From Dyadobacter sp. Leaf189 (GTDB lineage Bacteria; Bacteroidota; Bacteroidia; Cytophagales; Spirosomataceae): a DNA stretch of 64,000 nucleotides. A model generated the notes under the pieces. The model worked only from the letters and a program-made list of their open reading frames with translations. It was not told the origin of the DNA and ran no database searches. A program made the translations under genes and the position numbers. Positions 27,443-35,876 of the stretch are shown in pieces (position 1 is the first letter of the stretch; every line of letters begins with the position of its first letter). The stretch is taken from contig NZ_LMPS01000001.1 of assembly GCF_001424405.1 (NCBI RefSeq), forward strand, positions 67,263-131,262. The letters are read 5' to 3'.

Positions 27443-28372
27443 ATGTTAAAAATGGATAAAATCTGCAAAAAAGGAAGACTTAGCTGGGTAATGGTGTTTT
27501 TGCTGGCAGTTAATTTCAGTACATACGGCCAGCAGGAAATGGCGCTTTATCCTGCCAGAATACCAAATTCGATCCCCGGTTCTGATCAGGAAACGAACAA
27601 AGATTTTATAGTGAGGAATGTTTCCAAGCCGACATTAAAGGTGTTTTTACCCGACCCCGCCATTGCAAATGGAACAGCCGTCATTGTTTGTCCGGGAGGC
27701 GGTTATGGTGTTCTGGTGATTGATCGGGAGGGTTACCAGGTTGCGAAAGAATTGAACAAAATCGGGATTGCTGCATTCGTACTTAAATACAGGCTGCCTT
27801 CGGAGCAGATCATGAAAGACAAATCGCTCGGTCCATTACAAGATGCGCAAAAGGCAATTGCGACTGTCAGAGAACGCGCAGCGGAATGGAAAGTTGACCC
27901 AAAAAAAATTGGCATTATGGGTTTCTCAGCTGGCGGGCATCTTGCAGCCACTGCGGGAACTCACTATGACAGCAGTTTTATTGACAACCCTAAAAAAACC
28001 AGCTTACGGCCGGACTTTATGATCCTCGTTTATCCGGTAATCAGCTTTACTGACAAAATCGGGCACAAAGGATCTTCGGCGAATTTGTTGGGGCAAAATC
28101 CGGCATTGGAAAAGGTGAAGTACTTTTCCAATGAACTGCAAGTAACGAAGACCACGCCTCCCGCGTACCTTACTCACGCCGGAGACGACACGGTTGTACC
28201 GATTTCGAATAGTATCCGATTTTACGAGGCGCTTAATGAAAAAGGAATTCCCGCAGACCTGCATATCTATTCCAAAGGTGAGCACGGTTACCTCAAAGAA
28301 CCTTCATTCGACGAATGGTTTGGAAGGTGCAAGCTCTGGATGCAGGTAAACGGATTGTTATCTCAGAAATGA
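27443..28372 (+). CDS. Secreted alpha/beta hydrolase, acetyl-xylan-esterase/BD-FAE-like
   Basis: A 309-residue exported esterase: the signal sequence VMVFLLAVNFSTYGQ (~16-30) ends near the cleavage point. The oxyanion motif CPGGGYGVLV (~83-92), the nucleophile elbow GFSAGGHLAA (Ser at ~161), the acid in HAGDDTVVP (~250) and His in KGEHGY (~283) are in order. Related enzymes remove acetyl or feruloyl groups from plant polysaccharides in the periplasm. No polysaccharide-utilisation genes surround it, so the substrate is open. Convergent with the dehydratase gene, 10 bp apart. Confidence 0.8.
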   Translation: MLKMDKICKKGRLSWVMVFLLAVNFSTYGQQEMALYPARIPNSIPGSDQETNKDFIVRNVSKPTLKVFLPDPAIANGTAVIVCPGGGYGVLVIDREGYQVAKELNKIGIAAFVLKYRLPSEQIMKDKSLGPLQDAQKAIATVRERAAEWKVDPKKIGIMGFSAGGHLAATAGTHYDSSFIDNPKKTSLRPDFMILVYPVISFTDKIGHKGSSANLLGQNPALEKVKYFSNELQVTKTTPPAYLTHAGDDTVVPISNSIRFYEALNEKGIPADLHIYSKGEHGYLKEPSFDEWFGRCKLWMQVNGLLSQK

Positions 28373-28382
28373 GAAGCTGCAT

Positions 28383-29510
28383 TTACATCGGTCGGCACAT
28401 TAACGCAGCATCGTCATATTCAGGTAAGATCTGTTTTAAAGTAGCTACAATCTGACCTGGGTTGGCTGAATTCAATGCAGTACTTAGTTTTTTAAATATA
28501 GTCTCAAAATTGAGGGAGCGGTTATCGCTTGCGGCAATGCGCATTCCCGAATGTGCGGCGGGTATTTCTGTTTCATCGTCATTAAGCAAATCTTCATGCA
28601 GCTTTTCACCGGGACGCAAGCCGGTGTAGCAAATACAAATATCCAAGTGTGGCGTCAGGCCTGCTGACCTGATCATCTGCCCTGCGACTGCTTGCACCGA
28701 CACCGGTCTGCCCATATCGAAGAATACAATCTTGCCATAGTAGTCAGACGAGGTCGCCTGAAGAACCAGCTGACAGGCTTCATCCGGCGTCATCAGATAG
28801 CGGCTTGCGTCACGATGTGTGACGGTAACCGGCCCGCCGTCTTCAATCTGCTTCTTGAAAATGTTAATAAATGAACCGCTGGATCCCAGCACATTTCCGA
28901 AGCGGGTAATCGTGAATTTGGTACCTGATTGTTCGCAGCTTTGCCTGATGTACAGTTCGGCAAGCCGCTTGGTAGCGCCCATTACACTCGCGGGCCTGAC
29001 TGCCTTATCAGTTGATATGAAAATGAATTGCTTAACTCCATAACGCACAGCCAGATCTACGAGGATTTTTGTCCCGAAAATATTAGTCCGAACAGCTTCG
29101 TAGGGATGTTTTTCCATAACCGGCACGTGCTTGTATGCAGCGGCGTGAAACAGGATATCGGGCTGCATTTGCCGGATAATTTGCTCCATTCTCAAAGAGT
29201 CGGTAATGTCGCCAATGAATGCAGTAAGCCTGATATGGGGATAGCGGGGTTGTAAAGCAACTTCCATTTCAGTGAGCAGTGTTTCCGACTGATCAATGAG
29301 GATCAGGGATTTTGGATTAAGCTGACATACCTGCATTGCCAGCTCGCTCCCGATCGATCCTGCGGCACCTGTGATTAGGATAACGGCATTGCTGATTTGC
29401 TTTCTGATATGCGCATTATCCGTTTGAATCGGCTCACGTGAGAGCAACTGTGAAAGGTTGAATGCGCTCTGGTTTTCCTGGGAATGTCTGTCGGGAAGAG
29501 TTCGTGTCAT
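28383..29510 (-). CDS. WbpM/CapD-type NDP-sugar 4,6-dehydratase, short form
   Basis: Extended SDR acting on UDP-GlcNAc-type sugars for surface polysaccharide. With the start at ATG 29510 it has 375 residues: the NAD loop LITGAAGSIGSELA (~48-61), DQSETLL (~74), HAAAYKHVPVMEKHP (~122-136) and STDKAVRPASVMGATKR (~168-184). The usual Tyr of the active site appears as Met (VMGATK), as in the WbpM/CapD SMK group. The long membrane-spanning N-terminus of CapD/WbpM is absent. The frame is open further upstream (to 29819) but that stretch overlaps nuoN and reads as noise. A terminator separates it from nuoN. Confidence 0.82.
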   Translation of the reverse strand: MTRTLPDRHSQENQSAFNLSQLLSREPIQTDNAHIRKQISNAVILITGAAGSIGSELAMQVCQLNPKSLILIDQSETLLTEMEVALQPRYPHIRLTAFIGDITDSLRMEQIIRQMQPDILFHAAAYKHVPVMEKHPYEAVRTNIFGTKILVDLAVRYGVKQFIFISTDKAVRPASVMGATKRLAELYIRQSCEQSGTKFTITRFGNVLGSSGSFINIFKKQIEDGGPVTVTHRDASRYLMTPDEACQLVLQATSSDYYGKIVFFDMGRPVSVQAVAGQMIRSAGLTPHLDICICYTGLRPGEKLHEDLLNDDETEIPAAHSGMRIAASDNRSLNFETIFKKLSTALNSANPGQIVATLKQILPEYDDAALMCRPM

Positions 29511-29512
29511 TT

Positions 29513-29537
29513 GATATCTGTAAATGCGGTAGATATC
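29513..29537. repeat. Inverted repeat touching the dehydratase start
   Basis: Perfect 7-bp arms GATATCT and AGATATC with an 11-bp spacer, 2 bp before the ATG (minus strand). It lies between the nuoN terminator and the dehydratase and could be an operator or a hairpin hiding the start; no regulator is known. Confidence 0.45.
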
Positions 29538-29568
29538 CTTTTGACGTACGGTTGGGAAAAGGGTAACA

Positions 29569-29598
29569 AAAAAGAGCTGCAAATTTGCAGCTCTTTTT
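29569..29598 (-). terminator. Terminator after nuoN
   Basis: An almost perfect 30-bp palindrome: A-run, GAGCTGC, AAATTT centre, GCAGCTC, T-run. T tracts on both strands would allow bidirectional function. It begins 22 bp past the nuoN stop and closes the nuoKLMN unit. Confidence 0.85.
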
Positions 29599-29620
29599 AC
29601 AAAACGGTTTTTACAAAGTC

Positions 29621-31018
29621 TCAGATCAGGTTCTCGAATATGCCAGGCGCTAGTCCAAACAGGATTGTAAGGAATGTCGCCAGCACGAGAATCGCCTGAT
29701 AGAAAGGCGCGACGCGGATTTTCATCAGGTCGCCTTCTTTCAAATAAGAAGAGATGATCACCCGGAAATAGTAGTAGATACCGACTGTTGACATTAAAAC
29801 TGCTATTACGGTGATCCAAATAATACCTCGCTCTGCCGCACTTGTGAAGATGAAAAATTTGCCCCAGAACCCAGCTGTCAGCGGAATTCCCGCAAGTGAA
29901 AGCATGGAGACTGTCAGCACAAATGCCAGCAATGGATTTTGTTTTGCCAATCCGTTGAATGCATCATAATATTCATTGGGCTGACCTTCGATCGTTTTCT
30001 CTTTTGACACCAGCATCAGTACACCAAATGCACAGATTGTCGAAAGTGAGTAGGCAAGTGAATAGAAAATAATCGCGTTTTGTGATGGTTTTGACAATGC
30101 GGTAAGTGCGATAAGCAGATAACCCGCATGCGATATACCCGAATAGGCCAGCATTCTTTTGAAGCTGTTCTGGCTCGTGGCGCCGATATTACCAACCAGC
30201 AGCGTAAGTACCGCGATAGCCGCGACAACAATCCACCAGAACCCGTAAATGCCCGTGAAAGAGCCGCTGAGCAACCGGTACAGTGCAGCAAATCCGGCAG
30301 TTTTTACAACTGTCGACATGAAAGTCGTGAAAATCGTCGGTGCACCTTCGTATACATCGGGTGTCCAGAAGTGAAAAGGAGCAGCAGATACTTTGAAAAG
30401 CATTCCGATCAGCAATAGCAGCAGACCTGCATAAAGGATGTAAGACTGTGAGCCTGCCGGCATATTGGAAGCAAATCCCTGAATATGTTCCAGTTTGAAA
30501 GATCCCGTAGCGCCGTATAGCAAAGTCATTCCGAAAAGCATGAAGCCTGTCGCAAACGCGCCCATTAAAAAGTATTTAAGGGCAGCTTCGTTGGAGCGCA
30601 GGTTACGCTTGTTACTTCCTGTAAGTACATACATCGCAACAGACAGGATTTCTACGCCTATAAACAGCATAATCAAATGCTGGAAACCTACCATCATGAA
30701 TGCGCCAACCAGCGAAAATAACATTAGTGCATAGTACTCTGCGGGTTCGGAATCAGCATTATCCTGGAAGCCGCCGGAAATAGCCACGATCATGAACGTA
30801 GATAGCAGTATGATACCATTGAATGCCAGAGTTACATTGTCAACCCGCAGCATATCGTAGAAGTACAGTATCGGCCCTTTGTTCCACTCGGCGAAGTTGC
30901 CAGCCAGCGCTATCAGCAAAAAGAATAATGTGGCAGGCAAAAGGATATTTTTTGATTTCGAGAAACCCAGAAAGAGGGTCACGACTCCAAAAAACGACAA
31001 CAGAATAATGGGGTACAT
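29621..31018 (-). CDS. nuoN: NADH-quinone oxidoreductase subunit N
   Basis: Antiporter-like proton-pumping subunit of complex I in the inner membrane; 465 residues with about 13-14 hydrophobic segments. The LIMLFIGVEILSVAMYVLTG segment (~108-127, with the key Glu of the TM5 position), KYFLMGAFATGF (~148) and PFHFWTPDVYEGAPTIFTTFMSTVVKTAGFAALYR (~215-249, with Lys of the TM7/8 discontinuous helix) are typical of NuoN. Last gene of nuoK-L-M-N, 8 bp behind nuoM. Confidence 0.93.
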   Translation of the reverse strand: MYPIILLSFFGVVTLFLGFSKSKNILLPATLFFLLIALAGNFAEWNKGPILYFYDMLRVDNVTLAFNGIILLSTFMIVAISGGFQDNADSEPAEYYALMLFSLVGAFMMVGFQHLIMLFIGVEILSVAMYVLTGSNKRNLRSNEAALKYFLMGAFATGFMLFGMTLLYGATGSFKLEHIQGFASNMPAGSQSYILYAGLLLLLIGMLFKVSAAPFHFWTPDVYEGAPTIFTTFMSTVVKTAGFAALYRLLSGSFTGIYGFWWIVVAAIAVLTLLVGNIGATSQNSFKRMLAYSGISHAGYLLIALTALSKPSQNAIIFYSLAYSLSTICAFGVLMLVSKEKTIEGQPNEYYDAFNGLAKQNPLLAFVLTVSMLSLAGIPLTAGFWGKFFIFTSAAERGIIWITVIAVLMSTVGIYYYFRVIISSYLKEGDLMKIRVAPFYQAILVLATFLTILFGLAPGIFENLI

Positions 31019-31026
31019 ATTTATAC

Positions 31027-32475
31027 TTAGTTATTTACCAGTTGTAAAAGTTGGCTTACAGCAGGTTCGGTTAGTTTCAGAAATGTATTTGGATATATGC
31101 CGATCCAGAAAACCATGATCACAAGCGGCAGAAGTACTGCGCGTTCGCTTGCCGTAAGGTCCTGAAATCCTTCAACCCACTTCGATTTTGGCCCAAACAT
31201 CGACTTTTGGAACAGACGGAGCATGTATACCGAGCCTAGAATGATGGTAAGTCCGGCAACTGCACCAAGGATACCGTCGTATTGGAAGACGCTGGATAGC
31301 AGCAGGAATTCACCTACAAACCCGTTTGTGAGCGGCAATGCCACACTGCCCAGCAGCAGCACCATAAAATACATACTCAAATGCGGCGTACTCTGCGTAA
31401 TACCGCCAAGCTGGTCGAGATACCGCGTTTTTGTTCTTGAATAAATAATATCAACGATAAAGAACAGACCAATTACATTGATACCGTGAGCAAGCATTTG
31501 AATTAATGCGCCTTGCAGTCCATTGACAGAAGAAGAAAAAACACCCGCTGCCATTAACCCCACGTGGGCAAAAGAAGAATAGGCGATCAGGCGCTTCATG
31601 TCACTTTGCTGAATTGCGATGATAGATCCGTAGATAATTCCGATCACCGAAAGGATCATTGCGAATAATCCCCAGCTTTCCATTCCCGCAGGAACAATAG
31701 GAAGTAAAAAGCGGATCAAACCGTAAACACCCATTTTCAACATAATACCTGACAAAAGCATTGTTGCAGGGGTAGGAGATTCGGTGTAGGTATCGGGCTG
31801 CCAGGTATGGAATGGGAAAAGCGGCATTTTGATCGCGAACGCAATGAAGAATGCCCAGAATATAAACCCTTGTACAGCCGGCGCCAATTGTAGCTGGTAA
31901 AATGCAGTTATTTCAGAAGAATGCGTGCCCGGTGTTTGGTAGTAAAGATAAACCAGCGCCACCAGCATGAACAAACTTCCGAAGATTGTGTAGATGAAGA
32001 ACTTGAACGTCACTTTCAAACGATTTTCGCCCCCCCAAACTGCCGCGAGGAAATAGACCGGTATCAACGCTGCTTCAAAGAACAGGTAGAACAGGAATGC
32101 GTCAGTCGCAGTGAATACGCCGATCAATGCGGCTTCCATGAAAAGGATCAGCGAGTAAAATGACGCGGCGTTTTTGTATGTGTGATTGAATGCAGAAAGG
32201 ATGATCAGCGGAGTAAGGAATGTGGTAAGCAGCACAAGTACCAAACTGATCCCGTCAATGCCCGCGGCAAAGGAGATACCTGCATTGGCCAGCCAGGCAT
32301 ATTTAAAGCCAAATTGGGTACCCGCGGCAGGGTCAAATTGTAGCCACACTGCAACCGCCAGTCCAAGCGATGCGAGCCCGCCTACCAATGCAACCTGTTT
32401 GGCAAGGCGCTCACCAGATAACAAGGTGAGAATTCCAGCCGCAATCGGTAAAAGTATTAAAAGAAGAGTAAGCAT
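31027..32475 (-). CDS. nuoM: NADH-quinone oxidoreductase subunit M
   Basis: Proton-pumping complex I subunit, 482 residues, highly hydrophobic. Family marks: FLFYLFFEAALIPVYFL (~128-144, with the essential Glu), PLFPFHTWQPDTYTESPTPATMLLSGIMLKMGVYGLIRF (~220-258) and IAYSSFAHVGLMAAGVFS (~309). Located between nuoL (49-bp gap) and nuoN (8-bp gap). Confidence 0.94.
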   Translation of the reverse strand: MLTLLLILLPIAAGILTLLSGERLAKQVALVGGLASLGLAVAVWLQFDPAAGTQFGFKYAWLANAGISFAAGIDGISLVLVLLTTFLTPLIILSAFNHTYKNAASFYSLILFMEAALIGVFTATDAFLFYLFFEAALIPVYFLAAVWGGENRLKVTFKFFIYTIFGSLFMLVALVYLYYQTPGTHSSEITAFYQLQLAPAVQGFIFWAFFIAFAIKMPLFPFHTWQPDTYTESPTPATMLLSGIMLKMGVYGLIRFLLPIVPAGMESWGLFAMILSVIGIIYGSIIAIQQSDMKRLIAYSSFAHVGLMAAGVFSSSVNGLQGALIQMLAHGINVIGLFFIVDIIYSRTKTRYLDQLGGITQSTPHLSMYFMVLLLGSVALPLTNGFVGEFLLLSSVFQYDGILGAVAGLTIILGSVYMLRLFQKSMFGPKSKWVEGFQDLTASERAVLLPLVIMVFWIGIYPNTFLKLTEPAVSQLLQLVNN

Positions 32476-32524
32476 ATTTCAGGTCAACGGTCAGCAGTAA
32501 ATGGTGAACGGATTTAGAGTAATA

Positions 32525-34441
32525 TCAAAGTAAAAGCTTCCAGAACAGGATCACGACGATGCCCAGTACCATTGCGAAAACGTACTCTCCTGTGGAGCCC
32601 GTCTGGGTTTTTCTCAGGAGCCCGGCAAGGAAGCTTGTCAGCCGCACGGTTGCATTTACAAAAAGATCAATGAAGAACTCGCCGAAGCTGTAAAGGATGT
32701 TCGAGAGTGTCTTGACAGGTTTTACAAATACTGAATCGTACAGTTCGTCGACATAGTATTTGTTGTAAATAACGCGCTGCAATGCTGATTTTTCTGCTGA
32801 ATCAGGTGCAGGTACTGCGCCTTTTTGAACATACATTACAAATGCAGCAATTCCCGCGATCAGCGCCGCAGCCACTGAAATGCCCATTAGCATATATTCT
32901 TCCGAGTGGGAGAGTGTTGTTGCTTCGAACGCGGCAGGGTTTACCTGTCGCGCTGTATCATAGAGCGGGCTCATGAATTCGGCCAGGTGGTGTGTACCAT
33001 GCAAAGCTTCCGGCACGCCGATAAAGCCCCCTGCTGCCGAAAGTACAGCAAGTACGATCAACGGAATCGTCATGGAAGCCGGTGACTCGTGCAAATGATG
33101 CTCCTGCTCGTGTGTTCCACGGAAGGTTCCGAAGAATGTAAGGAAAAGCAACCGGAACATATAAAAGGAAGTCATCACGGAACCAAGCACACCCACTACC
33201 CAAAGTGCTTTGTTGTGTTCAAAAACGTGAGCCAGGATTTCGTCTTTCGAGAAGAAACCGGAGAATGGCGGCAGCCCTGAAATTGCCCAGGTAGCAATGA
33301 AGAATGTGATAAATGTAACAGGCAATTTTTTTCTTAAACCGCCCATTGACCGGATATCCTGCTCGTCTGACATTGCGTGGATCACACTACCGGCGCCGAG
33401 GAACAGCAATGCTTTAAAGAATGCGTGCGTGATAACGTGGAACATCGATGCCGAATAAGCCATCGCTCCAAGTCCCATGAACATATATCCCAGCTGACTT
33501 ACCGTAGAGTAGGCCAGTACCTTTTTAATGTCATTTTGTAACAAACCAATGGAAGCCGCAAACAATGCAGTAGCTCCGCCGATGATACCCACGATTTCAA
33601 GTGTAGATGGCGCGAGCGAGTAGAGGACATTGGAACGGATCACCATGTAAATTCCCGCAGTTACCATGGTAGCTGCGTGGATCAATGCAGAAACCGGGGT
33701 AGGACCCGCCATCGCGTCGGGCAGCCAAGTGTACAATGGAATTTGGGCAGACTTACCCATTGCCCCGATGAACAGGAATAATGTAATGGCCACAATTGCA
33801 GGATCTTCCAGTGAGAAGCTGCCTGCTTTGCTGAAAACTTCGGTATACTCAACAGAACCGAATGTGGCAATAATGGTGAATATCCCAAGCAGGAAGCCCA
33901 GGTCACCTACGCGGTTCATAATGAATGCCTTACGGGCTGCATTGTTATAGTTGGTGTTCTTGTTCCAGAAGCCGATCAGCAGGTAAGAGCAAAGTCCTAC
34001 ACCTTCCCAGCCGATAAACATGATCACATAATTGGAACCCAGCACAAGCAGCAGCATGAAGAATAAAAACAGGTTGAGGTAGGCGAAAAACTTGCCAAAT
34101 CCCTCATCATGGTGCATGTACCCGATTGAATAAATGTGGATCAGTGAACCAACGCCGGTTATGATCATCAGCATCAGCAATGAAAGCTGATCTACCTGGA
34201 AGGAGAATGGAATGCGGAGCTCGCCTACCGTAATCCAGTCAAATAGAGGAACTACCATCGGCTGACTTCCCGAAGCCAGGAATGCATTGAAGGTCATCAC
34301 GGAAATAACAAAACTGGCCACCACAGCAAGGGTACCAATAATTCCGACAGCTCCTTTTGGTATTGTTTTAAATCCGAGCCCGTTGATCAGAAAGCCGATT
34401 AGCGGCAATAGCGGGATCAGGATGAGTAATGATGCAGACAT
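32525..34441 (-). CDS. nuoL: NADH-quinone oxidoreductase subunit L
   Basis: The largest antiporter-like complex I subunit, 638 residues, with the long C-terminal lateral helix region expected of NuoL. Marks are FIGWEGVGLCSYLLIGFW (~140-157, essential Glu), PLYTWLPDAMAGPTPVSALIHAATMVTAGIYM (~236-267), VLAYSTVSQLGYMFMGLG (~314) and FFSKDEIL (~400). The His-rich loop near 445-455 (HEQEHHLHES) is typical of Bacteroidota members. Follows nuoK by 57 bp. Confidence 0.95.
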   Translation of the reverse strand: MSASLLILIPLLPLIGFLINGLGFKTIPKGAVGIIGTLAVVASFVISVMTFNAFLASGSQPMVVPLFDWITVGELRIPFSFQVDQLSLLMLMIITGVGSLIHIYSIGYMHHDEGFGKFFAYLNLFLFFMLLLVLGSNYVIMFIGWEGVGLCSYLLIGFWNKNTNYNNAARKAFIMNRVGDLGFLLGIFTIIATFGSVEYTEVFSKAGSFSLEDPAIVAITLFLFIGAMGKSAQIPLYTWLPDAMAGPTPVSALIHAATMVTAGIYMVIRSNVLYSLAPSTLEIVGIIGGATALFAASIGLLQNDIKKVLAYSTVSQLGYMFMGLGAMAYSASMFHVITHAFFKALLFLGAGSVIHAMSDEQDIRSMGGLRKKLPVTFITFFIATWAISGLPPFSGFFSKDEILAHVFEHNKALWVVGVLGSVMTSFYMFRLLFLTFFGTFRGTHEQEHHLHESPASMTIPLIVLAVLSAAGGFIGVPEALHGTHHLAEFMSPLYDTARQVNPAAFEATTLSHSEEYMLMGISVAAALIAGIAAFVMYVQKGAVPAPDSAEKSALQRVIYNKYYVDELYDSVFVKPVKTLSNILYSFGEFFIDLFVNATVRLTSFLAGLLRKTQTGSTGEYVFAMVLGIVVILFWKLLL

Positions 34442-34498
34442 ATTTAAAATGGACTTTGATCTCTGGTTCTGAAAATGAAAATGGTTACAATCAGCAGC

Positions 34499-34852
34499 TT
34501 ACCATTTCAATTTGTTAAGAAAACCGATATCTGTATTTCTGGTATTTCGATAAATCATTACAATAATGGCAAGGCCCACAGCTACTTCGGCTGCTGCAAC
34601 TGCCATGATAAAGAACACGAAAACCTGCCCGGACGGATCCGATCTGTAAGAAGAGAATGCGATCAGCAGGAGATTGGCGGCATTGAGCATTAATTCAACA
34701 GACATGAAAATGATGATCGCATTTCTGCGGGTCAAAACCCCGATAATGCCGATCACGAAAAGTAAAGTGCTGAGAATTAGGTAATTTTGAAGAGGAATAT
34801 TCTGAATAACCGATGGTATAGTAACCTCTGGAATCATAGGGTTTGGAATCAT
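34499..34852 (-). CDS. nuoK: NADH-quinone oxidoreductase subunit K
   Basis: Small three-helix complex I subunit. [17 protein letters not shown] (~50-66) and [15 protein letters not shown] (~87-101) carry the two conserved membrane glutamates (Glu36 and Glu72 of E. coli NuoK). At 117 residues it is ~15 longer at the N-terminus than usual; a start at the second Met (residue 6) is possible. It is the first gene of nuoK-L-M-N; upstream lies an exonuclease gene, not nuoJ. Confidence 0.92.
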   Translation of the reverse strand: MIPNPMIPEVTIPSVIQNIPLQNYLILSTLLFVIGIIGVLTRRNAIIIFMSVELMLNAANLLLIAFSSYRSDPSGQVFVFFIMAVAAAEVAVGLAIIVMIYRNTRNTDIGFLNKLKW

Positions 34853-34934
34853 ATCAGATTTACCTTATAGGGTATTCGGTTAAAATAGTAATCAAAAACA
34901 GATTTCTGGCAAAAATAGGTATAAATACGATATA

Positions 34935-35744
34935 TCAGCGTTGGGTCAATGCCCGTAATTTGATTTCCGTCAATTTTCGTTTTGTATCCAGCGGGAATTC
35001 ACCCTTCATCATCCAATCGAAGAACGAAGGCTCATTTTTGAGGATATCGGTTACCTTTTTTCCATTGTGTTTACCAAAATTGAAAACCTCCTCGCCTTTA
35101 TCGTTGTAAACCATTCTTCCGGCGAAATCAATGATCCGTGAGGCGGTCAGATCGTGCAGTGCGCCAATGTCATTTTTGATCGGCTCGGTTTCAATCCCGT
35201 GGCTGTCCACGACCGTAACCCCTTCATATTTGGCAATTTGTCCCTGCAGTACTTCGAAGGTTGCAATCGTATCCGCTTCCGCGCTGTGTGCATTCAGGAG
35301 CGTTTTTCCGCAATAATATTTGTAGGCTGCGGCCAGGTTGCGCGGCTCCATTAAATGGTATATGCGCTGTGTGTCGACCATTTTCCTGTTTTTAACATCA
35401 AAATCAACACCTACCCGCAAAAATTCTTCAACGAGCATCGGAATGTCAAAACGGTTGCTGTTAAAACCGGCCAGATCACAGCCTTCAAGGAAGGACGCCA
35501 GGTTTCTGGCAATGCTTTTGAATGTAGGTGCATCCTTTACGTCTTCGTCGTAGATACCGTGTATCAGGCTGCTTTCCAGTGGAATCGGCATTTCAGGATT
35601 GATCCTTCTTGTCCGGATTTCCGTTTCTCCATTCACCAAAGCCTTGACCACTGAAATTTCCACAATCCGGTCGCGACAAATATTGACTCCGGTGGTTTCA
35701 AGATCAAAAAAAGCAAGAGGCTTTTTCAGACGGAGGGTATGCAT
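34935..35744 (-). CDS. DEDDh-type 3'-5' exonuclease (DnaQ-like)
   Basis: A 269-residue exonuclease of the DNA polymerase III epsilon family. Exo I FFDLETTGVN (~13-22), Exo II AGFNSNRFDIPML (~94-106) and Exo III HSAEADTIATFEVL (His-x4-Asp form, ~152-165) give the complete DEDDh set. The C-terminal ~90 residues include a FNFGKHNGKKVTDILKNEPSFFDWMM block seen in several stand-alone DnaQ-like proteins. Acts on single-stranded ends, as proofreading or RNase-T-like trimming; substrate is not decidable. Upstream of nuoK by 82 bp, with no functional link. Confidence 0.85.
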   Translation of the reverse strand: MHTLRLKKPLAFFDLETTGVNICRDRIVEISVVKALVNGETEIRTRRINPEMPIPLESSLIHGIYDEDVKDAPTFKSIARNLASFLEGCDLAGFNSNRFDIPMLVEEFLRVGVDFDVKNRKMVDTQRIYHLMEPRNLAAAYKYYCGKTLLNAHSAEADTIATFEVLQGQIAKYEGVTVVDSHGIETEPIKNDIGALHDLTASRIIDFAGRMVYNDKGEEVFNFGKHNGKKVTDILKNEPSFFDWMMKGEFPLDTKRKLTEIKLRALTQR

Positions 35745-35876
35745 AGGGCTACTCTAATTTTGATTTTGCACAACGAAGTTAAGGTGAAATGGCAAATACG
35801 GGTACATAAGCACCTTGTTTATACTGGTTTCAAATAGGTCGCATTGTTATACAAACCAGCATTCGTGGCGCACGGT

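Noticed and set aside
29511..29819. 103-residue N-terminal extension of the dehydratase
   Set aside because: It runs through the nuoN terminator and into nuoN, and reads unlike the membrane domain of long dehydratases.
35824..35859. Inverted repeat CTGGTTT/AAACCAG downstream of glpK
   Set aside because: Short arms, 22-base loop and no T tract on the glpK strand; could be chance.
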